From NCBI GenBank assembly GCA_963575645.1, contig OY754464.1, positions 62,160,948-62,224,947 of the forward strand: DNA of 64,000 nt, in the 5' to 3' direction. Of this stretch, positions 24,036 through 36,554 are shown in pieces (position 1 is the stretch's first letter; each line of letters begins with the position of its first letter). The DNA is from Xanthostigma xanthostigma. Its lineage: Eukaryota > Arthropoda > Insecta > Raphidioptera > Raphidiidae. Position numbers and translations under genes: made by a program. Below the pieces are notes generated by a model. It made no database searches. It had not been told where the DNA came from and saw nothing but the letters and a program-made list of their open reading frames with translations.

Positions 24036-27000
24036 GTACAGAAAAAACTTGAAATTCAATTCTTTCTAAAACTTGTTTTTTAACCGACTTCAAAAAGAGG
24101 AAGTTATATTATTATTTTCGATGCGTATATTATTCTTTTTAATGTATGTTTAGTTATAGCTTGTCGAGAGGTTAATCGATTTAAAAAAATTCAATGCCAT
24201 TTTGTTCAAAATATTTTCAGATTAGTATAACTGTTTTTATAGAAATCGATTCAGTCGTTTTTAATTGACTTCAAAATAAGAGATTTTTTTGGTATTTTCA
24301 ACCGCATAGAGGGACTTATGCATTTGTTTGTCGCCACACAATTTTTATAAAAATCAGTTCAGTCGTTTTTAACTGACTTAAAAAAATGAGATTTTTTTAT
24401 ATATGTCACCCCATATCTCCAGCATTTGTGAATTGATTATGATGCAATTTTTTTTATTTAATAGGGCATACCTTCAGGGCAGTCTCACATAAATTTTATT
24501 TAAATCGATTTGGCATTTCGTTACTTAGTTTACTATTAAACTATTAGGGAACATGGCGATTAATAATGTGCAATTCACATACTACAAATCCACCAATAGT
24601 TAAAAAAACTAAATAAAAATTGAACCTCCTCCAAAAGAGGTGAGTAAAATGTGAAAAATAACAAAGTATTAAAGTTGGCCCCAATTCAATTTTAAGTACA
24701 TAGAACGTAATAAATAGGTGCCGCGCTGCTCTCAAAACTTATTTTATGCTTTTTAGTGACACGTTTTGAAAAAATTCAATTTTTTTAAGTTTCTTTTTTT
24801 CAACATAAAAAAGTTACAAAAGAATAAAGTGGATTATTGTAAAGTCTGTCGACCGAACAACCTTAAAATTAAAAAAAAATGTTTAAAACGTTTTTATTCT
24901 AAAAGAGAGGTTTCAAATGTTTTGTACCTAACCATGTAGGGTACCGTTGTTTATAGCTCGTTAAGTAGAACATAGCTATTGGCTGTATTTTTAAAATTTT
25001 TTCTATTTATATTCCATAATATATAACGAGGTGAGAGGTCGTTAAAATTGCCAATTTTAGGTCGCTTCTGTTTGGGTCTAATTCGAAAACGACAGTCTCT
25101 CTGAATACAAAATTGATGCATAACATAGAACATATTCTACCGTGATTTTCATTTAAAATGCGATATGAACATAAGTTTTTATTGATATGGTAGCTACAAA
25201 AATCATTAACGCAGCACAGAAAATCGTTTCACATAAAACGCAACATAGACCGCACGCCCAAAGAAGTTAGTATGAATTTTATATATTTTATGCATTAAGG
25301 ATTTCCATAGCTATCATATTAAAAAAACTCATGTATATATTGCATTTGAAATAAAACTCACTGTATATTTAAACAACAAATACGAACGGTACTTTCATTA
25401 CACATTGAATATTTATAAAATATCGCCCAGCATCTTTAAAGCTCCTAGTAAAGTTCTTTTCTCAGTATCGTTATCCAAGTTGTATTATAAATAAGACGGA
25501 ACGCACAGTTTGCGAGCGAGACTTGCACTTGGTTATTTTTTTAAGTTAAAATTTATTAATAACGGTGTAGTTTCTTACGGTCTTTAATAAGACACGCAGT
25601 ACAGAATATTTCAGATCAGGAAATTTAAACTATGTAAACCTATAAATCCGACATGCGGAAGAATTAAATTTTTAATTCGACATCATCATACTAAAGCTCT
25701 TCTTGACGCGTCTCATCTGTTTTTGTGCAAACATTGAGAGGATGTACTCTTCATGTACTTAATATATTTTCTATCTTATACAAGATGTTTCACACGGACT
25801 TTTCCCTCTACTTTGAGTTTTAAAAGTATTCCATGAGTATTTTATAACAATATAAGCTTCTACGAATATCACAGATTACATTGAACATATACAAAAATCG
25901 CCATTTAAATTCAATATCTACAAAAAAATGTCTGCTAAAATTTTATTTTCATTCCTAGTAAATAAATAATGTGTTTCGTTTAAGCAACTTCAAGTTTATT
26001 ATTCTTGAGTATTTACACTAGGTATCAATTCTTTGGTGCTTAGTAGAAAGGACGGTAATAAAAAATTATTAGATTTCATCATCAAAAAGATCGTGCGGAA
26101 ATATCAAAACAAAACATGAATGTTAAGAATTGAGTGTAAATTGGACGAATATTATGAGGATTGGAAAATTTAAGCGCAATTAGTTGTAACAAACAATTTA
26201 TTTAACACTAAACAAATTAAGATAAGCAAGACGGAATCTCAAGTCTTTATTATAATAAATATTCTTTTTAATAAAAAATGTGAAAATCTAAAAAGAACCA
26301 AAAAATAAATTACCAGAAATGCTAAGTTCTTGTGTGATCAGTCCTTATAAACAATTTATTTGTTTATATCTCTTTACAACTGCAGAGCCAAAACTTTTCT
26401 CAGTACTATTTTCCTCGAAAAAACGGTAATTTTCGAGACAGTTGTCAAAAACTATAATTCACCCCTTGTCACCCTCTAATAGTACAATCAATAAAGGAGT
26501 TGTATAGTCTAAAACTGGTTCAGGGTGCGTAGGGAGGAAACATATCAAAAGTCCTGACATTTAGGAGGGCGAGGGTGAGGGGCACAAAGAAGATACCGAT
26601 TTTGGTTTTTTAGCCTATATCTTGAAAACGATATGCCGCAGTGAAAGAATTTCTTATACCAAATTAAAGCTCCTAAAATTTTATACAGCTTTTCAGAATA
26701 TGCTAACTCCTAAACAAAGGTCTTCTCAAAAAATGTGTCCCTTATTTGGCTAATTTTCCTGAACTATGAAATATCTGCATTCTATTTTCAATGAATTTGA
26801 AAAATAATCCAACCAAATAAATTTTTAATATACATTATAATAATATTGATTCGTTCACAATGGATGTTTGCCTTTGGCTATATAAAATAAACACAAACAG
26901 TTCACAATTTTATTATAAGTTTCCTTGTTTGATCTTCAATTTATTAACTTACAGGAATCATTATATTTTGTATCGAAATATAAAAAAAAAGAAATTTCAA

Positions 27001-27106
27001 ATTTAATAAATATTGAATATCCTCAAAATAAAGTATAATATGCAAGCACAGGAATTTTAGGTATTTTAGACACTAAAGAAGTAAAATTGGTATAATTGTA
27101 AAAAAA
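24036..27106. other. Gene-free AT-rich stretch
   Basis: About 24080-24500 contains diverged copies of a phrase with TTTTTAACTGACTTCAAAA and ATCGATTCAGTCG, a decayed interspersed repeat. No supported gene or RNA. Confidence 0.4.
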
Positions 27107-27150
27107 TATGTCACCGATCGCCAGGATCGAACCTGCAAGGTTACGAGGGA
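27107..27150 (-). repeat. tRNA-like B-box fragment (possible SINE)
   Basis: In reverse complement reads ACCTTGCAGGTTCGATCCTG, containing a good Pol III B box (GGTTCGATCC). No complete tRNA cloverleaf can be drawn. It ends exactly where the tandem OR duplication unit begins. Confidence 0.4.
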
Positions 27151-28165
27151 GTGGGGAGTGCAGTAATTTGTAAAATTACATTTAATGCTATATATGTATA
27201 TTATAAATTCTGTCCCATTTTAAACGCAAACGTTTTAAGAAAAAGTCAATGTAAATGATGGCATTAAATATTAAACTATGGATGTAAAACATAATATAAT
27301 TACAAATAAATATTACATGTCTTCAGTTAGAAAATTGTAAAATTTACGTGTGAAATATAACACCGCTTAGGGCATTGATGGAATTTTATGAATATTTATA
27401 AATATAGTTTCCCTAATGATAGGTTCTGAGAGAAAATTAGTAGGTCTGACTTATCACATTTTTTTCAAGTACAGTTCTACGTTTGAAAAGCAATTCAATT
27501 AGAACGTTAACAAGGTCTTGTATACTCAAACAACTATTATAGAAATGGTTTGCAAATAAGAAGTTAATCACGATTTTTAAACATAACATAATGCAGAACT
27601 AGTATATATGCAATTGCACTATTTGATATCAACTCTATATAAAAAAATATTTCATCAAATTTATTTTATTTTCTCAGGTTAGTAAATTATTAATTTTTGA
27701 AGCTAGTAGTTGTTAGAAACAATTTCCTGATTTTTTCAAAGGACATTTGAAGTGAGATCAATAATTTAAAACTCGTCGTACCTCAATAGTTAATATTTTT
27801 AAAATTAAACTAATCAGTCAATCAAACCTTATACAGCTGAAATTGCAGTATAACAAGAGATATTTTTATGTTTTTGGAGTTTACTTCTTAAGAAACGATT
27901 TTGAGTTTTAATGCCCGATACGAAAATTTTATAAGTAGTTAAATCAAGTGGTGAGGCGTTACGGCTCCCCCACTTCAAATGAGGCGTTACACTCTTCCGC
28001 TTCAAAAGAGACAAATATATATTATATCTGTAGTATTTAACGCGCGAAAGAATGAGATGGAATAGATTACACAGCGTATCTAAGGAGTAAACTCCGGTCA
28101 TGCGTCGGAGCTGACACACACACTTTTTTCAGAAAATCTAAGGCATTCAAGAAACTTTCTTAACA

Positions 28166-31100
28166 ATGTATAGTTTTGCAAAACTATATAAAATACAAGA
28201 TGTGATGCACAATTTAGCTGGTGTGGAATTGTTCAACAGTTCAAGAAACGTTGCCGTCATGTTAAGACTGTACAATATTTTCGTTGATGTCATCATGTTT
28301 GTGTGTATCATTGGGAATATCATTAATTATTTTAAAGATGATCAGCTTGATATTAAAATGCTTAATATTACATGCATTTTGTATTTTTCGGAAGAGTTAC
28401 TCTACGGTTTATACATGCGATTTAACCAAAGTAAACTCGACAAGCTGGCGAATCAGTTCAACGAAATAATAAACATAAGTATGATAGATTATGGGAAAAT
28501 ATTTTCCCAGCATTATGAAAACTACAAGAGTCGTCATACTCTTATCAGCAAAGTTGGAATAACGTGTAGTTTTGGTATTGTATTTTGTAGTTGTGCATTT
28601 GTCGGTACTCATTACGTATTAAACATATTGTCAGGAAAACGTCTTCCAGTGGTACCTGTGTGGTATCCCTTTGAAACCTTCAATTCGCCATATTATGAAA
28701 TATCTTCGTTCATTACTCTTTTTTGCTCGATAATTGCCGATATGAGATACTTTGCAATTATGTGCACCTCGTTATGTATGATAACAATGATGACTACACA
28801 ATATGAATTCTTAAATGACGCTCTGTTAGATGTCTTTGAACAGTTTGAAAACGCAGCCGAAGATTCTCGACATTCCTTAATACACACGTGGATAAAACAC
28901 AGCCAGAAAACGGAAAGGTTAGTTTTTTCATTCATGTGTCAAAATATAATTATTATTGTTTTACGTTATTTCAGAATTGGTATGTCATATATACGTGACA
29001 TTTCTGTAACTTCCATTTTATATTTTTGCACGGCCCCCTATAAAATAGCTACTTTTTTGGCCAGTAAAACGGTAGCAAGACGAGCCTTTTTTTTACTACT
29101 AACTACAGTAAAACGAAAGCGATGCGATTTTATCAATCCAATACATATATATCTATCAGCTGCCATTTAAATCCATATGAGCGACAGAGAAACAAAGTAG
29201 GCGCTGCTTAGTTCACTTAGACTCCAGAATGGCCGACTGTAAACTGTCAAAAATAATAAAAATATACTTATAATGATGTAAAAATCAGTAAGGAGGTCCG
29301 TGCAAAAAATGTGCTAGTAAAAAAAATGCCTTTAAAAATCGAATAACGGGAAGTAGATGAAACAATCATAGTTATAAACAAACATAAATAAATATAGAGG
29401 GTAAAGCTAAATAAAACTGTTTAAAATAATGCCTTTAAAATATTTTTCAGATTGTTTGATTCGTTTATAAATTACTATACTCAAATATTCAATATACAAG
29501 TTGGATTTTGTATTGTGAATGCATCTTCGATGATATATTTGGTTTTTTTCGTAAGTGTCTCATATTCAGTGTAGAATGTAGATAACTCCGAAATCTGGGT
29601 GAAGTTAGATTTACAGTGTGTTCAGTGTTCACCGATATTTGTAACAGTGTATAATTCTTGTATCCTTACTAGAATATAGAAACAAAAAATTTCAATAGTT
29701 TTTTTATTCAAGTCGTAATTTACTATCAAAAACTGCTGAGGTATTTTTTTTCTCCATAAATGCACAAAAATTTTATAAGGGGACATAAAAAAATATTCGA
29801 TAGACATAAGCTCGCGTCACATATTTGCTGTTATGCAAATAACAATTCGATTTTGAATAATTTTCTATGCTTATTTGAGACGTATTGACCCAACGATTAT
29901 GAAATTTTCAGCCTTCTAAGTTCATTAAATTTCCCCGGATTATTCGTGCGTCAGAGGTGTGTTCGTCACAAACATCGTATGTTGTATTGAAAATATTTAT
30001 TGAATATTGATGAAATTTTGCATAATTGTTTGAAATACATTTATTTCACAACAAAAAAACTTCCGAACATATTTTGTCTTACAGCAAGTTTTTATCTGAA
30101 TTTTCTTTTATAATTGCGTTGCTATAAGATAATATTAATTTGATAGAAGAATAAAGATCGGTGATGAATATATGTTTAATTAACTTTTATAAAAAATCAT
30201 TTTTAAAGCGTGTTTCTCATTCACTATTTAAGATAGAGCTGGTTTGGGGCTCAGCCTGTATTATTTCTTTTTGTAAAACCGACCGTTCACAAGATTTTTT
30301 GAAATAACTTATATCAGCTCAAATATTTTGACATTTTAGCGACAAGTGGCGTGCGGCGGCGGTCGTAAACATATTTGTAATTGAGATTTTTTGTAGAAAA
30401 AAAATTAGTCAAATCTTTGATTAACGTCTGATTAGAACTCTTCAATAAATAAAATTATCGACCAATTTTTCAGACAATATATTAACAAACAATATAAAAT
30501 TAATACATTAACGTTTCAATCCGGATTTGGACCTTTTTCAGAATTGATCTAAAAAATATAAAAATAATTAATATTTAAATATAATTCGCTTTTTATAGAA
30601 TTTTTCAAAATTAATTTTGAAAAATTCTATAAAAAGCGAATTATATATTTTTCAGAATTGATCTAAAAAATATAAAAATAATTAATCTAATATATAAAAT
30701 TCACGTGTCACAGTTTTCGTTGCCATACTCCTCCGAAACGGCTTGACCGATTTTGATGAAATTTTTTGTGCTTATCCGGTATCTATGAGAATCGGCCAAC
30801 ATCTATTTTTCATCCCCCTAAATGTTAGGGGTAGTCCACCCCTAATTTTTTTTTCTTCCTTCCCCATTCGTTCTTTTGCACCGGGCACGACGGCGCAGCC
30901 GGAGTGCTCGACATACACACATATACGTCCATGTATATTGTACCTATATTTTAAAATAAATAAAATAGATAGATAGATGTTCCAATTAAATTGTTTTATT
31001 ATTTCACTTTATACGTAGCGAAGCACGTACAGGGCCGCTAGTATTTAAATATAATTCGCTTTTTATAGAATTTTTCAAAATTAATTTTGAAAAATTCTAT

Positions 31101-33195
31101 AAAAAGCGAATTATATTTAAATATTAATTATTTTTATATTTTTTAGATCAATTCTGAAAAAGTCCAAATCCGGATTGAAACGTTAAATTATTAATTTTAT
31201 ATTGAATGTTAATAATATATTGTCTGAAAAATTGGTCGATAATTTTATTTATTGAAAAAAAAATTAGTATTGCACTTTTCACATTTTTTTTTATTTAAAC
31301 ATTAACGTAATATCGATTTATAAGTTTTATGCATGTTTTTCTATTTTACAATGTACTTATATACACTATTGATTTTGCGTATGCTTTATTTTTTGATATT
31401 TACTAAAATTATAAAAAAATAGGTTTTTTTGAAATATATCATTTGGTTTCAGCTGTACACAGATGTAACATTTGAAATATCTATTCTTGGCGTTATTGCA
31501 ACAAAATTTTTACAACTCTTTTTGCAGTGTATCGCTGCTGATAATTTAATTTTTACTGTAAGTAAGGCATGCGTTCTCTAAAAAAATTGTCTGTAATTTC
31601 GTTGTATTACGCACTATTTTGAATATTTAGCATATTAAGCGGTTGACGGGGACGTCAGCTCGCCGAAACCTGCCAACCTACTGAGTGTGAGCACGTTAAA
31701 AACGTAAACTTCGAAATAAAGTAAACGACATTGTATTCTAAGATGAAAAGAATAACCGTTTTTGGGGGAACCGTAAGTTACCCCTTTTTCACGGTCCGGC
31801 CTACTCCAGCCTGCCAACCATTGTATTTTTTTTTAAGCAGGGCTTAAATTTTCCAAATTTCTGTGAACTGGCCTTTTCGGCGATCCATAGGCTTTGAGTG
31901 TTACGGACTCTCATACTACTAGATAATAGACATTTTTTAGAATGTTTGCCTGTTCATCTGTCTGTCTGTATGCCGCATAGATATTTTTAAAGAACATTTG
32001 ATCTCATTTTGATGAAGCACTTCTTAAAACTTAATTCATGTTCGATATGCGCACGTGATAAAACTAGTATTTAAAATATTCTAATAGCAGAGTGAATGAT
32101 ATTTTATTTATTATAGAGAAACGGAATATCTGTAACAGCATTTACTGATGTGTGGATGAAGAATCCTTCAAAGTTTGGTCGAATTTTTGTGTTTATAATT
32201 GGAAATTTTCAAACATCCAAAAAAATAACCGTTTTTAAGCTATATGGACTTTCTTGCAGTTTGTTTTTGAACGTAAGTATTGTACGTTTAAAAAAATTTG
32301 AAAAAAAGATTGACCCTGCAGGCCATCCCTGAAACTACACGCTATTTTCGAGTTCAAAACGCTCAAAAATTTATAAAATGTAGCTAGAAGTTTATATTTG
32401 GCTCTTCGTGCTCAAAAAAAAAACACCTTCTTACGAATACAAATAAACCGATTTTGATGCGGTTTGCGGGGATCGACGCAATTATTTTAACTTAAGAAAG
32501 TAAATTATCACAAAAAAACGATCTGATAAGAATTTTATGAGTAGGTAATTTAAAAAAAAACACGTTTTTTTGATTTTTTCGCTCTCGATATCTCGTGAAC
32601 AAATAAACCGATTTTGATGCGGTTTGCGGAAATCGACGAAGTTTGTTAAGGATAAAAGCTGATTAGATTTTGGAATTAATTGGTTTAGTAGTTTAGAAAA
32701 TATTCTAAAAAACAATTTTCTAAACTTTTTTGAAACTTTTTTTTTTGAGATTTCTCAAAATTTATTGGGCCGAATTATTCCAAATTTTCAGGAAATCTAT
32801 GTTCAGCAAGGTTACGTCAAATGTTGCAAACCGTGTTTCAATAAGACACTCCGTTCAAAAGATATAAGAGGTTCACATACATACACACACATACACACAC
32901 CCCCACACACACCAGATACAGCCCTACGGACATTATCGCCAAAATAGTCAGAATAGCTTCCTTGGACCTCAAAACGTCGAGATCTGGCAAAAACTCGATT
33001 TTCAAAAATCGGGGTGAAAACAACTTCCCGATTTTTTTGAAAAAAAATAATTTTTGATTTTTTTATAGTGGGAAGTTAAAAACTTGATATATTTTAGTCT
33101 TTACAACAAAATGTTATATTGAGAGTTTTCTTTTTCAGGTTATTCGATTGTTCTATTCAGCAGTTACTTTGTTGCTGAGAATGGGAAATAACTAA
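28166..33195 (+). CDS. Odorant receptor, tandem copy 1 (five exons, 389 aa)
   Basis: Insect seven-transmembrane odorant receptor (7tm_6), by family knowledge a ligand-specific subunit of an Orco-containing cation channel in olfactory neuron dendrites. Exons: 28166-28917, 29451-29550, 31453-31557, 32117-32272, 33139-33195; all introns GT-AG; the first is phase 2 (codon 251 split), the rest phase 0. Hydrophobic segments at about residues 35-56, 64-85, 127-154, 178-208, 262-284, 290-313 and 357-384. The usual WYPFETFNSPYYEI loop precedes TM4. The C-terminus shows the family pattern W-x(n)-SKK-x(n)-YGLS-x(n)-YSAVTLL. The start is the ATG conserved in copy 2. Length is typical. A single-exon frame running to 29170 merely reads through intron 1. 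The ligand cannot be predicted. Confidence 0.93.
30410..31255. mobile_element. Foldback retroelement, Penelope-like, with hammerhead-like motif
   Basis: Flanked by a 13-bp direct repeat AAAAAAAATTAGT (30397-30409; 31256-31268) and absent from OR copy 2. Both ends carry inverted copies of CAATAAATAAAATTATCGACC. The inside contains two perfect hairpins (about 30566-30645 and 31043-31125: ATAATTCGCTTTTTATAGAA and its complement). The phrase CTGAAAAAG..CCAAATCC.. GATTGAAACGTTAA appears at 31152-31187 (+), and inverted with one base more at 30505-30545. CTGA...GAAACG resembles hammerhead cores reported in Penelope-like elements. A long variable TSD agrees with that class. Family assignment is inference. 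Confidence 0.55.
30686..31041 (+). mobile_element. 356-bp non-autonomous Helitron
   Basis: Begins TCTAATATATAAAATTCACG and ends GGGCCGCTAG before a host T. The adjoining copy of the host hairpin gives the uninterrupted sequence AATTAATATTTAAATATAA, so insertion fell exactly between A and T with no duplication, the Helitron rule. Includes the familiar phrase CTCCTCCGAAACGGCTTGAC (30727-30746). No Rep/helicase. Confidence 0.88.
31634..31912. other. Private insertion in intron 3 of OR copy 1
   Basis: Relative to copy 2 (intron 3: 237 nt), intron 3 of copy 1 (559 nt) carries about 280 extra bases including GGTTGACGGGGACGTCAGC and CGGTCCGGCCTACTCC. More GC-rich than surrounding intron sequence. 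No TIR or tRNA promoter recognised. Confidence 0.5.
32290..33085. mobile_element. Retroposon insertion in intron 4 of OR copy 1
   Basis: Intron 4 is 866 nt here but only 90 nt in copy 2. The extra DNA contains AATAAACCGATTTTGATGCG twice (about 32440 and 32600), a CA-rich microsatellite (32878-32912), CTTGGACCTCAAAACGTCG and GGGAAGTTAAAAA near the end. These phrases are typical of tails of RTE/SINE-like insect retroposons. No ORF. Confidence 0.55.
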
Positions 33196-33244
33196 AGCTA
33201 TCAATGTTTAGATTTCGGACACCTATGTTTTAATGTTATAATAG

Positions 33245-33486
33245 GCTATAGTGGCCCTGTTCGGATTCGCTCGAATTTGTAGAATGCTACTGTTTTTTCG
33301 TCGTCTTACGTAGCAAAATTGGTCTCCACAAAAAGCGATTTAATTTTAACGCGATAATATACAGCCTATGTCCATCCTGAAGGTTCATTCTAAATATTGG
33401 CGAAAAAAATTTGGAAATCGGATGAGTAGTTTCGGAGATTACCCTTCGCATATACACAAACTCACACAATTCGCACACTGTCTTTT
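33245..33486 (-). mobile_element. Decayed Helitron copy, 3' flank of OR copy 1
   Basis: In reverse complement matches the Helitron at 45893-46131 (GGGTAATCTCCG, CCAATATTTAGAATG, AACCTTCAGGATGGACA, ATTCGAGCGAA). A shorter relative sits at the same relative place after OR copy 2 (about 40672-40815), so it was present before the tandem duplication. Confidence 0.7.
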
Positions 33487-33499
33487 AGAAATAGCTTGT

Positions 33500-34319
33500 G
33501 TGTAGGTATAAGGAGCTTTCTGGGAAATTATAATTTATACGAATTCAAAAAATGTAGCAAGAGCAAGCTCTAGAAACAAAATTAATTTAGAATTTTTCAT
33601 TGAAAACTGATCATAATCGCAAGGTTAGTAGATTATAGACGTTGCCTCGTTTCATCTGATCAATCAGCGTAAGCGCGACAATGATGCTAGCTGGCGGATT
33701 GTTCAAATTTTTTGTCAACCTAGAATATGATAATATCAAAAATATCATTAATAATAAGAAAAATCGTAGGATTATTATTGGCACGATGGTCACGATATCT
33801 AATATAGGTATAATGTCATTAATATTTAACTAGGACTGTGTAATTTTAAAATTGTTTTTTCAGTATAGATGCATAATATTCTGATGTGTTATTAGATAAT
33901 TGTATATACTGATAAAATAAAATTTGTTAATGTATTTTTGCTAATTATAAATTACCAACAGTTCCTGGGAGGATTTGAAATTTCCGGCGTATAAATAATG
34001 ATGCAGTGGAATCGTCTGAAGTAGCTCGAAATCCTCAGCTAAAAATTCCTACAACAGCGGCGGATAGAATCACAACGCATGTAAATTAATAATTAAAAAA
34101 AATCCAAAGCTAAAAAATCTATTAATTAAAAATGTTGTAAATATTCAAATACTTGTATTCAACTGGCTGAAATGTGGGAGATGATATATATATATCAGCT
34201 TCGTATATAAACACGCCAAAACGAACCCTCAGGATTATTATTAGGATAAAATTTTCTAAGAAAAATATTTTTTCCCGAGTCACTTTTTCCGCCTAATCAA
34301 TTTCAGAGATACAGCATAT
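33500..34319. other. 3' flank of OR copy 1
   Basis: Aligns with 40860-41545 after copy 2 (CATCATAATCGCAAGGTTAG, TTCCTGGGAGGATT). No additional gene seen. The TA at 33991-33992 is the uninterrupted site of the MITE found in copy 2 at 41307-41462. Confidence 0.6.
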
Positions 34320-34989
34320 TGTAACAAAACTGTTCTAGTCCGTGGTGTAAATTATTTATTTACAATAATAAATGTTTAACAAAACAGTTAAACACACAAC
34401 GAAAGCGTATTTCTTTAACAAACAGTAATAATAACGTTAACAAAATAAAATAACGACAGTTCCAAATAATAAAATAGAAAACTAAGTAACAGAAGAATAT
34501 AAAGTTCTAATTATGTACACAAAATATTTACAACACACAAACACAACAAAGTTTATCTAGCACACTTATTTTCACTTGTCCATTATTCGCACGATTATTT
34601 ACACTACAGAAGCTATTTATGTAGAACCAGATTTATATAATTGCACTCAATGGTTTACACAGCTCATTTATTTTCTATCTTAGCAGCCACCTCAGTCTTG
34701 CTGTACCGACACTGAACAATTTATATCACACAGTTATCTGTAATCTACTGTACGTAGGCGCTGAAACTAACCAACTGACTGACTGCCAACCACTCCGCTC
34801 ACATTTTATAGCTTCGTCCCCCACTCTGAGAATGTTCTAGAAGCACCGAGATCCCTTCTCTTACATGTATTGGTTTCTCCAGGCTATTCTAAGATGGTCG
34901 TGTTTTGTTGGCTACCTAGGTTTTCTATTGTTGCTATTGCTAGAAAATTCTACAGAATCCATAGTCGTCCTAACAGGGGGCACGCAACA
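34320..34989 (-). mobile_element. Solo LTR between the OR copies
   Basis: 670 bp, TGTAACAAAACTG to GGCACGCAACA; reverse complement of the 2981-3623 copy with TATAAAA (complement at about 34805-34811) conserved. Left flank ATAT, right flank ACAT (4-bp duplication with one mismatch). Absent from the equivalent place in unit 2, so inserted after the duplication or lost there. Confidence 0.8.
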
Positions 34990-36554
34990 ACATGTTTTAT
35001 GAAGATTTTCACTCTATTTTTCACTCTCTCAAGGGTTCTTTTTGAGATAAAATGTACCTAGAACACTCCTGATTTGAGCTGTTTCGAAGACTAACCCGGA
35101 CATACAGACAGATACTTAAATTTTATTCATACGTGTAGATTGAAACTAAAAACTCGAGTTTAAATAATAAATCGCGAACTTGTTTCGTTTGTCCTTGTCT
35201 GTCGCAAGGAACGATATAAAAATTGAAAGATAGCGTATGCCAGGCTTAAATTAAAACTGGAGGCTAAATTCTAATTTGGTCGTGCCATTTTTTGATGATT
35301 ATTATGTTTAAATATCATGGCTACCTGCGTTATAATGATCTTGTAACTTATTGGCGTCGGTTGGGTGGCGCAACCTAGGGGTCGTACCAAACTTTTTCGG
35401 CGTTTCCTTCCCTCCTGAACAATTATTTTTGGAAATATTTATATTTATGTACACTGTACAGTGTGTCCCATCCTACTTGAGACATATTATGTTTTAACAT
35501 GGGATTATGATAGTTTGTCATAATTTCCTCGCCATTGTTAAAAGTTGTCCATCGCGGAAAAACAGATAGATAATAATCAAACAAGTCGGGGTGGGGAGTT
35601 CAGTAATTTGTAAAACTACATATTTAGTTATAGGTACAGTAAAAGCTGTTTACACTGACCACTTACGGTTCTAGTGGTCGTTGTATACTGGTAGTCATTG
35701 TACAGAGAATGTGTAATGTAAGAATTAGACCGGTTCCTAGAAATATTGGTCAAAGTAGAGAGGATGATCATTTTTACAGGTTAATTGATATGAAATTTAT
35801 TGCTATATATTATTAATTCTGTCTCATTTTAAACGCAAGCGTTTTAACAAAAAGTCAATGTAATTATAGCATTAAATATTAAACTATGAATGTAAAACCT
35901 AGTATAATTACAAATAAATATTACATTTCTTCAATTAGAAAATTGTGAAAATTACGTGTGAAATATAACACCGCCTAGTACATTAATGGAATTTTATGAA
36001 TATTTATAAATATAGTTTCCCTAATGATAGGTTCTGAGAGAAAGTAAGTAGGTCTGACTTATCACACTTTTTCAAGTAGAGCTCTACGTTTGAAAAGCAA
36101 TTCAGTTCGGACGTTAATAAGGTTTTGGATACTCAAACAAAGTGAAACTATTATAGAAATGCTTTGCAAATAAGCAATTAATAACGACTTTTTAAAGAAA
36201 ACGAGTTACAGAAATAGTATAATACAATATTGGACTATTTGATATCAACTGACTCTACATAAAAATTATTTCATCAAATTTATTTTAATTTTTCAGGTTA
36301 GCAAATGACTAATTTTTGAAGCTAGTAATAATATGTCGTAAGAAAATATTTTCTGAAGCTTCAAATTTTGAAGTGAGATCAATTTAAAAACTCGTCATCC
36401 CTCAAGAGTTAATATTTTTAAAAATAGATTAATCAGTCAATCAAAACATATACAGCTGAAACTCCAATATAACATGTGATATTTTGCACTTTTATGCTTG
36501 TATTTTGATGTTTATTTTTCAGAAAATCTAAGACATCAAGAAACTTTCTTAAAA

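Larger units (their letters stand above)
29551..31452 (+). other. OR copy 1, intron 2 (1.9 kb) with nested insertions
   Basis: Starts GTAAGTG and ends TTGGTTTCAG. It holds the foldback retroelement at 30410-31255, itself carrying a Helitron. The rest aligns with intron 2 of copy 2 (TTTGAAATACATTTA, AAAGATCGGTGAT, TTTTTAAAGCGTGTTTCT). This shared part predates the duplication. Confidence 0.8.
27151..35589 (+). repeat. Tandem duplication unit 1 (about 8.4 kb)
   Basis: Begins GTGGGGAGTGCAGTAATTTG and runs to about 35589. The sequence restarts as GTGGGGAGTTCAGTAATTTG at 35591. Homology to unit 2 covers the promoter region, all exons, introns and the 3' flank down to GTTTCCTTCCC...CAAACAAG (35380-35588 versus 43380-43575). 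Private insertions account for most length differences. Confidence 0.8.

Noticed and set aside
28166-29170. A single-exon 334-aa receptor gene
   Set aside because: After residue 251 the frame runs into intron 1 (GTTAGT at 28918); the paralogue and the conserved downstream exons show that the real gene is spliced.
32878-32912. CA-rich tract as a regulatory element of OR copy 1
   Set aside because: It belongs to the private retroposon in intron 4; a microsatellite is the simpler explanation.
36498-36554. Upstream ATG as the start of OR copy 2
   Set aside because: The 19-residue extension is not conserved in copy 1, whose start aligns with 36555.
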